A stretch of DNA of 64,000 bases from Bradyrhizobium hereditatis (lineage in GTDB: Bacteria > Pseudomonadota > Alphaproteobacteria > Rhizobiales > Xanthobacteraceae). The position numbers and the translations under genes are program-made. The stretch covers positions 124,001-188,000 of the forward strand of contig NZ_JAGKJK010000014.1 of assembly GCF_020329435.1 (NCBI RefSeq). The letters run 5' to 3'. Under the pieces are notes generated by a model, which saw only the letters and a program-made list of their open reading frames with translations, had not been told where the DNA came from and did no database searches. Positions 46,998 to 54,610 of this stretch are shown piece after piece (within the stretch, counting starts at the first letter, position 1; each line of letters opens with the position of its first letter).

Positions 46998-47480
46998 CTA
47001 TGATGACGGCCGCCGCCGCACCAGAAATTTCTGTGTTCCTTCCAACACCAGTTCCTTTCGCTGGTTGAACACGGTCGAGCGCAGCGTCACCACGCCGGTC
47101 GTGCGGCCGGGGACGAGTTCGATCACTTCGAGCGCCGGGTAGATGGTATCGCCGGCATAGACCGGCTTTAAGAACCGGCTCGACTGTTCGAGGAAGCCGA
47201 CCAGCGATTCCTCGACGAGATAGGGAAACAGCCCGGCGCCCGGCGCGGTGTGGACCAGGGTCTGAAAGCCGTGCGCGAGCAGGTCGGGCATGCCGCGGGC
47301 GTGGCAATATTCGACGTCATAGTGGATCGGATGGGTGTCGCCGCTCGCGGTCTGGAAGGCGGCAAACACCGCGGAGGTCTGGGTTCGGCTCGGGATCACG
47401 AAGCGTTCGCCAAGCACGAAGTCTTCGAACCAGCGCTGTTCGCTCACCATGCGATGCGTTGTCGGGTCGAAGTCGGCCAT
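46998..47480 (-). CDS. MaoC family dehydratase (hot-dog fold)
   Basis: A 160-residue protein. The hydratase 2 motif is visible as FAAFQTASGDTHPIHYDVEYC, with the catalytic Asp/His pair, followed by HGFQTLVHTAPGAG and FLKPVYAGDTIYPALEVIEL. Relatives hydrate enoyl-CoA thioesters. Length is that of a single hot-dog domain, so it should act as a dimer. Substrate unknown. It lies upstream of obgE with about 115 bases between and is divergent from the DMT transporter. Confidence 0.9.
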   Translation of the reverse strand: MADFDPTTHRMVSEQRWFEDFVLGERFVIPSRTQTSAVFAAFQTASGDTHPIHYDVEYCHARGMPDLLAHGFQTLVHTAPGAGLFPYLVEESLVGFLEQSSRFLKPVYAGDTIYPALEVIELVPGRTTGVVTLRSTVFNQRKELVLEGTQKFLVRRRPSS

Positions 47481-47663
47481 ATCGAGCTTCCTGACGTTTC
47501 CTCAAGAGATACCGGTATCGCGGCGCCGCGGCTGCGGCAATCGATACGCCTCAATCGGCACTTACGGGCTTGTCCCAGCCATCCACGCCGTTACAAGAGC
47601 TGCGCAAAGATACGATGGCCGGAACATGCTGGCCATGACGAAGAGCAAGAAGCAGGAAACGTC

Positions 47664-48578
47664 ATGAGCCTGTTCGGCAAAATCTCCAGCTATGACGAGC
47701 GTTCCGCGCGCCTGGCCGGCATCGGCTTGATGCTGCTGTCGATCTTCATGTTCTCATTCGGCGATGCGCTCGGAAAATTCATGGTGGCGACCTATTCGGT
47801 CGGGCAGTTGCTCTGGCTGCGCGCCTGCGCGGCGCTGCTGGTGTTGTTGCCGGTGATCTGGAAGCAGCGCTCGGAGTTTAAGCGCTTCGAACGCCCTTGG
47901 CTGCAGCTGCTTCGGGTGACGCTCTCGACGCTCGAGGTCGCGGCCTTCTTCCTCGCCACGGTCTATCTGCCGCTCGCTGATGTCATCACCTATTATCTGG
48001 CCTCGCCGATCTTCGTCACCGCGCTCTCCGGCATCGTGCTCGGCGAGCGGGTCGGCTGGCGGCGCTGGACCGCGATCCTGATCGGGTTTTGCGGCGTGCT
48101 GATTGCGCTCCGCCCATCCACGCAGACCGTGAGCTGGCCCGCGATGATCGCGCTGGGCGGCAGCCTGTCATTTGCGTTCCTGATGCTGATCACGCGGTCG
48201 CTGCGGGACACGCCGGACATCGTGCTGACGACCTCGCAGTTCGGCGGCACGTTCCTGCTCGGCGCGCTGATGTCGCCGATTGGCTGGGTGACGCCGACGT
48301 TTGGCAGCCTGGGTCTGTTCGCGGTGGCAGGAATTACGTCGGTCGTCGCGCTGCTGTGCATCAACCGGTCGCTGAAATTGGCGCCGGCCAGTGTCGTGGT
48401 GCCCTATCAATATTCGATGATCGTGTGGGCGGTGATCTTCGGCTTCGTCGTATTCGGCGACGTGCCGTCGATCTCGACCCTGATCGGCGCCGCCATCATC
48501 ATCGGCGCGGGGTTCTATATCTTCCTGCGCGAGCAGAAGCTAGGGCGCGAGGAGCCGGTGGTCAATCCGCCGGCGTGA
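47664..48578 (+). CDS. DMT family (EamA-type) transporter
   Basis: A 304-residue inner membrane protein with about ten helices in two EamA repeats, from ARLAGIGLMLLSIFMFSFGDALGKFMV to AAIIIGAGFYIFLREQKLG. ATG at 47664 follows CAGGAAACG; upstream open sequence overlaps the divergent MaoC gene and is not used. Drug/metabolite transporters of this type export amino acids, nucleotides or small drugs; the substrate cannot be inferred. It is the only plus-strand gene in this block. Confidence 0.9.
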   Translation: MSLFGKISSYDERSARLAGIGLMLLSIFMFSFGDALGKFMVATYSVGQLLWLRACAALLVLLPVIWKQRSEFKRFERPWLQLLRVTLSTLEVAAFFLATVYLPLADVITYYLASPIFVTALSGIVLGERVGWRRWTAILIGFCGVLIALRPSTQTVSWPAMIALGGSLSFAFLMLITRSLRDTPDIVLTTSQFGGTFLLGALMSPIGWVTPTFGSLGLFAVAGITSVVALLCINRSLKLAPASVVVPYQYSMIVWAVIFGFVVFGDVPSISTLIGAAIIIGAGFYIFLREQKLGREEPVVNPPA

Positions 48579-48592
48579 TTGGCGCTCTTGCC

Positions 48593-48676
48593 GTCGTTGC
48601 GAGGAGCGAAAGCGACGAAGCAGTCCATCTATCCGTTATGCCGCGACATGGATTGCTTCGCTTTGCTCGCAATGAC
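48593..48676. repeat. REP-like palindromic intergenic repeat (copy 2)
   Basis: GTCGTTGCGAGGAGCGAAAG on the left faces GCTTTGCTCGCAATGAC on the right, with inner GAAGCAGTCCAT / ATGGATTGCTTC arms. Same family as 9350-9405 (shared GTCATTGCGAG and GAAGCAATCCAT). It fills the gap between the convergent transporter and acetyltransferase genes. Confidence 0.75.
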
Positions 48677-48681
48677 GAAGA

Positions 48682-49284
48682 CTACCGCTCTCTCCTCGTC
48701 GACGCCCCCCAGTTCTTCAGCGACCACCACACGCTGCGCGTCAGGCGGAAGCGATCGACCGGGGTTGAGGAGCCCAGCGCCTCGAAGCGGTGCAGCTCGA
48801 CGCCGCACCACTGGAAGCCGCATTTCTCCAGGATATTGCGCGAGGCCGGATTGGCGACGCGGGCGCCTGAAATCAGATGCTCGCCATCGAATTCCTCGAA
48901 AAAGAAATCGATCACCGCGCGCGCGGCTTCGGTGCCGAAACCCTGGCCCCAATGGGCGACGCCGAGCCAGTAGCCGAGTTCCGGCGCGTCCGGCTCGCTG
49001 CGATCGATGCCGACCATGCCGATCGGCGAAAAATTGTGTTCGATCAGAAACGCCGTCTCGCTGGTGTCGGCGGCCTTTGCGCGCACGAACTCGACCGCAT
49101 GGTCCTGCAGGTAGGGATGCGGCAGGCGGCGGGTGTTTTCCGCAATGCGGCGATCATTGGCGAGATGCGCAATCGCTTTTACGTCCGCGAGCGTCGGCCG
49201 GCGCAACGTCAGCCGTTCGGTCTCGAGGACGCAGCTACTCGTCCCACGCAAGCTCGGGGTTTGGATCGGGATGTCCTGCAACAT
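48682..49284 (-). CDS. GNAT family N-acetyltransferase, RimJ/RimL-like
   Basis: A 200-residue acetyltransferase. ATG at 49284 (MLQDIPIQTPSLRG) is chosen because homology starts at VLETERLTLRRPTLADVKAIAHLAND; the upstream open stretch covers the rpmA terminator. The acetyl-CoA loop is HWGQGFGTEAARAVIDF, followed by VANPASRNILEKCGF, both typical of RimL-like enzymes. Substrate may be a protein N-terminus or a small molecule. It is downstream of rpmA but separated by a terminator. Confidence 0.9.
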   Translation of the reverse strand: MLQDIPIQTPSLRGTSSCVLETERLTLRRPTLADVKAIAHLANDRRIAENTRRLPHPYLQDHAVEFVRAKAADTSETAFLIEHNFSPIGMVGIDRSEPDAPELGYWLGVAHWGQGFGTEAARAVIDFFFEEFDGEHLISGARVANPASRNILEKCGFQWCGVELHRFEALGSSTPVDRFRLTRSVWWSLKNWGASTRRER

Positions 49285-49310
49285 GTCGGCTCCTGATTGC
49301 GAAAATGCGC

Positions 49311-49347
49311 AAAATGAAAAAGGGGAGGCCGGTTTCCCGCCTCCCCT
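49311..49347 (-). terminator. Intrinsic terminator of the rplU-rpmA operon
   Basis: AGGGGAGGC (49321-49329) pairs with GCCTCCCCT (49339-49347); on the minus strand a T-rich run (complement of AAAATGAAAAA) follows. It lies about 60 bases after the rpmA stop. Confidence 0.88.
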
Positions 49348-49407
49348 GGAGCCCATTTCGACTCCGCCGGTTCAACAGGATCCGGCGGACTCGATTGTGT
49401 CCACCGT

Positions 49408-49677
49408 CTATTCGGCCGCCTCCGTCATCGGAACTACCGATACGAAAGTGCGACCATTGGCTTTTGCACGAAACTCGACATGACCTTCGACCTTGGCAAA
49501 GAGAGTATGGTCGGTGCCCATGCCGACATTAAGGCCGGGATGCCAGGTGGTGCCGCGCTGACGCGCGATAATGTTGCCGGGAATCACGTGTTCGCCGCCA
49601 AAGGCCTTGATGCCAAGGCGCTTGCCTTTCGAATCGCGCCCGTTTCGCGATGAACCGCCTGCTTTTTTGTGAGCCAT
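49408..49677 (-). CDS. rpmA: 50S ribosomal protein L27
   Basis: An 89-residue ribosomal protein, MAHKKAGGSSRNGRDSKGKRLGIKAFGGE at the N-terminus, which reaches the peptidyl-transferase centre, then GNIIARQRGTTWHPGLNVGMGTDHTLFA. Full length and standard. It is 92 bases downstream of rplU in the usual operon and ends at a strong terminator. Confidence 0.97.
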   Translation of the reverse strand: MAHKKAGGSSRNGRDSKGKRLGIKAFGGEHVIPGNIIARQRGTTWHPGLNVGMGTDHTLFAKVEGHVEFRAKANGRTFVSVVPMTEAAE

Positions 49678-49769
49678 AGCTCGTCTCCGACTTCGCAGAT
49701 ATCTCTAGATCAATTCCTTGACGGAATCATTTCACTTTTTGTCGTGCCTCAAATCTTGATCGAGGCTTA

Positions 49770-50156
49770 TCACTTCTCGTCGCCTTCGGCGGCGGATGCG
49801 GCGACCTTTTCCTTCTTCGGCCGCGGGCCGATCGAAGGCTGCTTGTTATCGGTCAGGATCTCGGTGACGCGAAGCACCGTGATCTCGTCGCGATAGCCGC
49901 GCTTGCGGCGCGAATTCTTGCGGCGACGCTTCTTGAAAGCGATCACCTTGGGGCCGCGCTTGTGGTCCAGCACCTCGGCTGCAACGGAAGCACCTGCCAC
50001 CGTCGGCGTGCCCAGCACCGGCGTGTCACCGCCGACCACCAGAACCTCGCCAAGCTGCACGATCGTGCCGACTTCGCCGGCGATCTTGCCTATCTCGAGC
50101 ACATCATCCGGGACGACGCGGTACTGCCGGCCGCCGGTCTTGATGACTGCGAACAT
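49770..50156 (-). CDS. rplU: 50S ribosomal protein L21
   Basis: A 128-residue ribosomal protein. MFAVIKTGGRQYRVVPDDVLEIGKIAGEVG is the standard start; the conserved KVIAFKKRRRKNSRRKRGYRDEITVLRVTEI block follows. The C-terminal tail after residue 103 (NKQPSIGPRPKKEKVAASAAEGDEK) is an extension seen in rhizobial L21. Upstream on the minus strand is a leader of about 390 bases with a hairpin and a dispersed repeat. Confidence 0.97.
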   Translation of the reverse strand: MFAVIKTGGRQYRVVPDDVLEIGKIAGEVGTIVQLGEVLVVGGDTPVLGTPTVAGASVAAEVLDHKRGPKVIAFKKRRRKNSRRKRGYRDEITVLRVTEILTDNKQPSIGPRPKKEKVAASAAEGDEK

Positions 50157-50549
50157 CGTTTTTTTCCTTCGTGTTCAATCCCGGCCTCGGACATCTGCCC
50201 ATGAGGGCTATCCGGGTCGGCTTTTTGGTCAGTCGTTATGGGTACGATTTTCGCGCGGCCGGGGAGCGACCCCTTGAGAATTCGCGCAAAAACAAGCGGC
50301 GCGAGAGCTCCCCGCGCCGGATGCGGGGACTTATAGCGGCAGAAAGCCGCGAGTCAAGGCGAAACGGCCGGAAAAGCCGCCAAAAATGAGCAATTTGGGC
50401 CGAAAAGAGCGAATGATGGGGTGGCCAATAGCGAGAGGGCACCTCTATTCGCCACGCCCATTCGCAATTCGCTACTCCCCATTCGCCTTCCTTGAAACCA
50501 ATGGGTTCCCCGCCCGTTGTCGCCAAACGATCCGGCAGGGCTGGCAACC
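50157..50549. other. Divergent gap between rplU and the ROK gene
   Basis: About 390 bases. It holds a 7-bp GC hairpin (TCCCCGC 50309-50315 with GCGGGGA 50323-50329), which would lie in the rplU leader, and a dispersed palindromic repeat (50409-50487). No gene is evident. Whether the hairpin works as an L21 autoregulatory leader is not known. Confidence 0.5.
50409..50487. repeat. Short palindromic repeat upstream of rplU (copy 2)
   Basis: GCGAATGATGGGG on the left faces CCCCATTCGCC on the right, with inner AATAGCGAGAG, CTATTCGCCACG and ATTCGCAATTCGCTACT. It shares the ATTCGCTACTC/AATAGCGA words with the repeat at 31689-31765 between atpD and atpC. Confidence 0.6.
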
Positions 50550-51650
50550 ATGGCAGAAGACATCGTTACGTCCACGGGCATCGCCCACCACGGGGCTACG
50601 CGCCTGCCATCGGTCGAGGTCGATAGCTTCAACGTCGAATTGAAGGACGAGGAGGGCTTCCTCGGAGATCGCGCCAGCAAGAAGGCGTTCCGCAAAATCC
50701 TGGACGACCTGCGCAAGCCGCTGAAGAAAAACGGCGACGATCCGCTGGGCAAGAAGGCGAGCGGCGACATTGCCAAGAGCGAGCTGGACGAGGCGTTGTT
50801 CGGCGACGACATCGCCGCCGCCGCGCTGGTGCACAGCGCGATCGAGGAATTCGCGCAGGAACTGGCCTATGTGACGCGGCGCTTGCTCAAGTCCAAGGCG
50901 TGGGCGGATACAGAGCGCATCGTGGTGGGCGGTGGTTTCAGGCAGAGCCGGGTCGGCGAGCTTGCTATCGCACGCACCGATATCCTCATCAAGGCGGAAG
51001 AGTTCGAGGTCGATCTGGTGCCGATCCGCTTTCATCCCGATGATGCGGGCCTGATCGGCACGCTGCATCTGGCGCCGTCATGGATCTTCGAGGCCCACGA
51101 CAGCATCCTTGCGGTCGATATTGGTGGCACCAATATCCGCTGCGGCGTCGTAGAATCGCGATGGAAGAAGGCGCCCGACCTTTCCAAGGCCGCGGTCTGG
51201 AGGTCCGAGCTGTGGCGGCACGCCGACGATGAGCCGACGCGCGAAGGCGCGGTGAAGCGGCTGGTCAGGATGCTGAAGGATTTGATCGGCGAGGCCGAAA
51301 CCGAAGGACTGAAGCTTGCTCCCTTCATCGGCATCGCCTGTCCCGGCGTGATCGATGCGGATGGCTCGATCGAAAAGGGCGCGCAGAACCTGCCCGGTAA
51401 TTGGGAGAGCTCCAAGTTCAATCTGCCGGCAAGCCTGGTGGAAGCGATCCCGCAGATCGGCGACCACGACACCGCCGTGTTGATGCATAATGACGGCGTG
51501 GTACAGGGTCTTTCCGAGGTTCCCTTCATGCAGGATGTCGACCGCTGGGGCGTCCTGACCATCGGCACCGGCCTCGGCAATGCCCGCTTCACCAACCGCC
51601 GCAAGGACGATGGCAAGGACGAGAAAAAGGCGAAGAGGGCCAAGGCTTAG
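50550..51650 (+). CDS. ROK-family sugar kinase-like protein with permuted motif order
   Basis: A 366-residue protein. ATG at 50550 (MAEDIVTSTGIAHHGATRLP). ROK motifs are present but in rotated order: the adenosine-site IVVGGGF (GGG at 127-129) and HPDDAGLIGTLHLAP (164-176), normally C-terminal, come first; then phosphate-1 AVDIGGTNIRCGVV (190-195), GIACPGVIDADG (near 272), catalytic-base HNDGVVQGLSE (near 315), and phosphate-2 TIGTGLGNA (339-343) just before a Lys-rich tail. The Cys/His zinc site that follows GTG in usual ROK kinases is not seen. The catalytic Asp is kept, so it may phosphorylate a sugar, but this is unproven. It is monocistronic, upstream of tRNA-Ser. Confidence 0.85.
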   Translation: MAEDIVTSTGIAHHGATRLPSVEVDSFNVELKDEEGFLGDRASKKAFRKILDDLRKPLKKNGDDPLGKKASGDIAKSELDEALFGDDIAAAALVHSAIEEFAQELAYVTRRLLKSKAWADTERIVVGGGFRQSRVGELAIARTDILIKAEEFEVDLVPIRFHPDDAGLIGTLHLAPSWIFEAHDSILAVDIGGTNIRCGVVESRWKKAPDLSKAAVWRSELWRHADDEPTREGAVKRLVRMLKDLIGEAETEGLKLAPFIGIACPGVIDADGSIEKGAQNLPGNWESSKFNLPASLVEAIPQIGDHDTAVLMHNDGVVQGLSEVPFMQDVDRWGVLTIGTGLGNARFTNRRKDDGKDEKKAKRAKA

Positions 51651-51975
51651 CGCTCGGATTAACGTTTGGCGCGGGTAGTAAGGTTGACTGGTTAGGTTAA
51701 AACCCAGTTCGCGTTGCCGTTTCGCGCCGCCTTGCTACCGTCGCCCGTGTCGCTCCGCTGACCGGCGAAGCCGCACTTCCCGGCCAGAATTTCAAAGCAG
51801 CGGCACGGGACCGTCAGTTTTTTGTCGCGTCTGACGGTCCCACCCATTTTCCTCCGATAGCTGTCCGGTCCGCCATTCGGGGCGAATTTCTCGCACCTTG
51901 CGCCTTGTCTGCCCCGGCTTCCTCGCCTAGAACACGCCCCGACCGCAGGGCCGATTCCGGCCTGTCTTGGCGCCT
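51651..51975. other. Gap between the ROK gene and tRNA-Ser
   Basis: About 325 bases with no gene. It contains a perfect 11-bp inverted repeat (GGGACCGTCAG 51807-51817 with CTGACGGTCCC 51831-51841) whose loop begins with a six-T run. This is not a classic terminator because the T-run lies in the loop. The promoter of the tRNA should lie here; none was identified by eye. Confidence 0.5.
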
Positions 51976-52065
51976 GGAGAGGTGGCAGAGTGGTTGAATG
52001 CACCGCACTCGAAATGCGGCATAGGTGCAAGCCTATCGGGGGTTCGAATCCCTCCCTCTCCGCCA
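51976..52065 (+). tRNA. tRNA-Ser (anticodon CGA)
   Basis: Acceptor stem GGAGAGG (51976-51982) pairs with CCTCTCC (52055-52061), discriminator G, and encoded CCA at 52063-52065. D-arm GGCAGAGTGGTTGAATGCAC, anticodon stem CCGCA/TGCGG with loop CTCGAAA (anticodon CGA, reading UCG), a long class II variable arm (CATAGGTGCAAGCCTATC), and T-arm GGGGGTTCGAATCCCTC. The accessory genes begin just downstream; tRNA-Ser genes are frequent integration sites, though no integrase or repeated tRNA end was found. Confidence 0.97.
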
Positions 52066-52432
52066 GCTTCTCGAAAACATCCGATAGACTAGCCTCTTGT
52101 TTTGCTCATTGCGCCGCGTGTTCCACGAGCTTGAAGCGCTTACTGACCGGGGTCGAGGTTCATTCGACGATTTGAGCCGACGACACGGCGTTTGTGGTCG
52201 CCTTGCTGACTCGAAATGAGCCTTGCGGAATCGCCGGTCAGGAACACGACGTCCATATCGTGTCTGGACAACTGATCGCGTGCGAAGCCGACGAAGCGCA
52301 AGGCTGGCGCAATCGATCATCAATTGTCAGCGCAAAATGAGTCGGTGAATGTGAAGTAGCTCACCAGAAGTTGCCAACGCCAGGTCTATTCTGCAGGGGC
52401 GGTGGTGTCGGTGGTTCGAGTGAGGAGTTCGA
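52066..52432. other. Gap between tRNA-Ser and the patatin-like gene
   Basis: About 370 bases. The minus-strand frame crossing the tRNA gene is an artefact. The stretch shows small GTC/GAC-type inverted words near 52230-52260 and the CRP-like site with a -10 at 52350-52392, but no gene. It marks the change from conserved chromosome to accessory genes. Confidence 0.5.
52350..52392 (+). promoter_or_regulatory. CRP-like site with a class II-spaced -10 box
   Basis: TGTGA-AGTAGC-TCACC (52350-52365) matches 9 of 10 half-site bases of the CRP consensus. TATTCT (52387-52392) lies with its centre 32 bases downstream of the palindrome centre, the spacing of class II CRP promoters. The predicted start near 52399 leaves about 34 bases before the patatin-like ATG. 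One or two such one-mismatch sites are expected by chance in 64 kb, so the position carries the argument. Rhizobial CRP-like proteins may prefer other sequences. Confidence 0.4.
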
Positions 52433-54571
52433 ATGTCCACCAGGAAGCCACTACCTGGCAGGAAGCCACTGCCTGGCTTCGAAGACCGGGCGCCGAGAGA
52501 TCGCTATTGCGATCTGATTCTGACCGGGGGCGTCACGAGTTCGATTGCCTATCCGGCAGCCATATTCACGCTGGCCTCCGTCTATCGTTTCAACAGCATC
52601 GGCGGAGCGTCGTCAGGTGCCGGCGCAGCAGCGTTGGCCGCCGCCGCCGAATACCGGCGTCGGCACGGTTCGTCGGACGGTTTCCGGATCATGCTGGAGC
52701 GCACCGCGGCCGTCGCCGACGAATTGGAAGGCGGCAAGACTCGACTCGAATGGCTTTTCCAGCCCGAGAAGGAGAACAGGCATCTGTTCGATGCGCTGTT
52801 ACCCGGCTTCGCCAGGCCAGACCGCAAACTGGCTACATTGGCAGTCGGGGTGGTGTGCGCCTATACGAGGTCGTGGATCGTCCTCATCTGGATCGCCCTC
52901 GCGATCATCTGGTTCATCGCGCTCGCGGACGCCGTGCAAGGCGACATTGACTGGTTGTTCGCCTTCCTGATCGGCATCAGCGCGACGATGCTCTCCCTTA
53001 TTTTGATTGCGGTTGCGGTGTTCGCGTTGGTTGTACGCGACCTCCGCCGCATGGTGCGGCACGACTATGGCTTGTGTAGCGGCTCGGGGCAGTCGCCACA
53101 TCCGCCGCTAACAGACTGGCTGCACGGTCTGATCCAGGTGATTGCCGGCCGCGAGACGGATGACGACCCGTTGACCTTCGCGGACTTGGCGAACGCGCCG
53201 GGCTCGCCGCAGGAAACGCTGAACGACCCCTGCCCGGGGGCCAGTTCGATCAACCTGCAAATGTTCACAGCCAACGTGACTCACGGGCGGCCATACGTCT
53301 TTCCGCTGAAAGAGGACGGCGGAGCGGACGACCCCCTGCTCTACTTCCGCGCGAGCGAGATGCGCAAACTGTTTCCCAAGAAAGTCGTCGAATACATGAT
53401 GGCAGACCCCGTTACGGGGGAAGAGAACTTGTACAGGGGGGCGGCCAAGCCGGCGCGGGTCGAAGTCGCTCCAGGCGGCCTGCTTCGTCGTGCGGTTCGC
53501 TGGTTCGTGTCGCTCGTTCGGCCGCCGCTCGCGGAGAGCGCGGAGGAGCCATTGTATCTGCTGCCGAGGGAGCACCTCCCGATCCTGGTGGCCGCCCGCA
53601 TGAGCATCAGCTTTCCAGTTCTATTCCAGGCGGTGCCGCTTTGGAGTCTCGACGAACGGGGCGAGCAATCCGTGTTCAGACGCTGCCTCTTTTGCGACGG
53701 CGGCATCTGTTCGACCTTCCCGATTCATCTCTTCGACAGCCCTATCCCTTCCTGGCCCACCTTCGGCATCGCACTGCATGAGCTTCCCAGACGCGCGAAA
53801 ACGAAGGAAGGCGCAGCAGGCGCCTGGTTCGCTCCGTTGGAAGATGAGGAACGAAGATCCGGTGCTGTGTGGCTGCCGGAAGACCATCTCCAAGGCGGGC
53901 AGGATCAATGGAACGAGTTCGAGACTGAGCGCAAGGTGTTCGAAAGGTTGGCCGGCTTCTTCAGCGCGATTGTCTCGACGGCGACGAACTGGAACGACGC
54001 GACGCTGGCCCGCCTGCCGGGGGTACGCGAACGGGTCGCGCGGGTGGGGCTGCCTCCTGGCATCGGTGGCCTGAACATCCGGATGACCGGCGACCAGATC
54101 AGGGATTTGGCCGAGCTGGGGCGCGCGGCGGCGCTCAAGCTGCTCAAGCGGTATGCTCTCCCGGCGGCGCGGCCTTGTGGCGAGCCGTCCGACGGCTGGA
54201 ACGAGCATCGATGGGTGCGGCTCAATGTGCTGCGGGACAGCCTTTCGCGGAGCCTTGCCGGGCTGACCTGGGCGGCGTCGCAAGGACAGCATGGCAAGCC
54301 GCTTCGCGATTTGATCCGCCAGGCAATCGACGAACCGGTGCTGAAGAGCGAAAATAATGAACCGGCGCTGAAGAAGGAAGATGAGAAGAAGGAAGATGAT
54401 GAGCCGGTGCGGAAGCACAACAATTTGCAACTGCTTGCGGCCCAAGCGGCCGCATTGGAGGGAGCGCTAGATGCGCTGATGCAGGCGGAGCGCGCGTTGA
54501 ACATGCTCACAGTCGGGCAGCCTTATAGGCCCTCGCCAAGGCCGGTCATGCGGGTGCGCCCGCCACTCTAG
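52433..54571 (+). CDS. Membrane-anchored patatin-like phospholipase
   Basis: A 712-residue protein. ATG at 52433 follows GAGGAG. Patatin motifs: oxyanion loop LTGGVTSSIAYP (G32-G33), nucleophile elbow GGASSGAG (G58-A-S60-S-G62), and catalytic Asp in FCDGGICSTFPIHLF (D422). Between Ser and Asp lies an inserted hydrophobic hairpin, about residues 135-165 and 173-202, predicting two membrane helices; an even number keeps both catalytic residues on the cytoplasmic side. The C-terminus is charged (KSENNEPALKKEDEKKEDDEP). The N-terminus has a duplicated KPLPG. It should release fatty acids from membrane phospholipids. The peroxidase-P450 gene starts 39 bases later, implying one operon. Confidence 0.85.
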   Translation: MSTRKPLPGRKPLPGFEDRAPRDRYCDLILTGGVTSSIAYPAAIFTLASVYRFNSIGGASSGAGAAALAAAAEYRRRHGSSDGFRIMLERTAAVADELEGGKTRLEWLFQPEKENRHLFDALLPGFARPDRKLATLAVGVVCAYTRSWIVLIWIALAIIWFIALADAVQGDIDWLFAFLIGISATMLSLILIAVAVFALVVRDLRRMVRHDYGLCSGSGQSPHPPLTDWLHGLIQVIAGRETDDDPLTFADLANAPGSPQETLNDPCPGASSINLQMFTANVTHGRPYVFPLKEDGGADDPLLYFRASEMRKLFPKKVVEYMMADPVTGEENLYRGAAKPARVEVAPGGLLRRAVRWFVSLVRPPLAESAEEPLYLLPREHLPILVAARMSISFPVLFQAVPLWSLDERGEQSVFRRCLFCDGGICSTFPIHLFDSPIPSWPTFGIALHELPRRAKTKEGAAGAWFAPLEDEERRSGAVWLPEDHLQGGQDQWNEFETERKVFERLAGFFSAIVSTATNWNDATLARLPGVRERVARVGLPPGIGGLNIRMTGDQIRDLAELGRAAALKLLKRYALPAARPCGEPSDGWNEHRWVRLNVLRDSLSRSLAGLTWAASQGQHGKPLRDLIRQAIDEPVLKSENNEPALKKEDEKKEDDEPVRKHNNLQLLAAQAAALEGALDALMQAERALNMLTVGQPYRPSPRPVMRVRPPL

Positions 54572-54610
54572 CGAACTCAATTGCAAGGTCAGGGAATGAG
54601 GGGAACCGCC

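Noticed and set aside
50309..50329. L21 autoregulatory leader RNA
   Set aside because: Only one short hairpin is visible about 150 bases upstream of rplU; no match to a known leader can be shown by eye.
52033..52323. 96-codon minus-strand frame ending RRGRDSNPR
   Set aside because: The C-terminus is the antisense of the tRNA T-arm, a well-known false protein.
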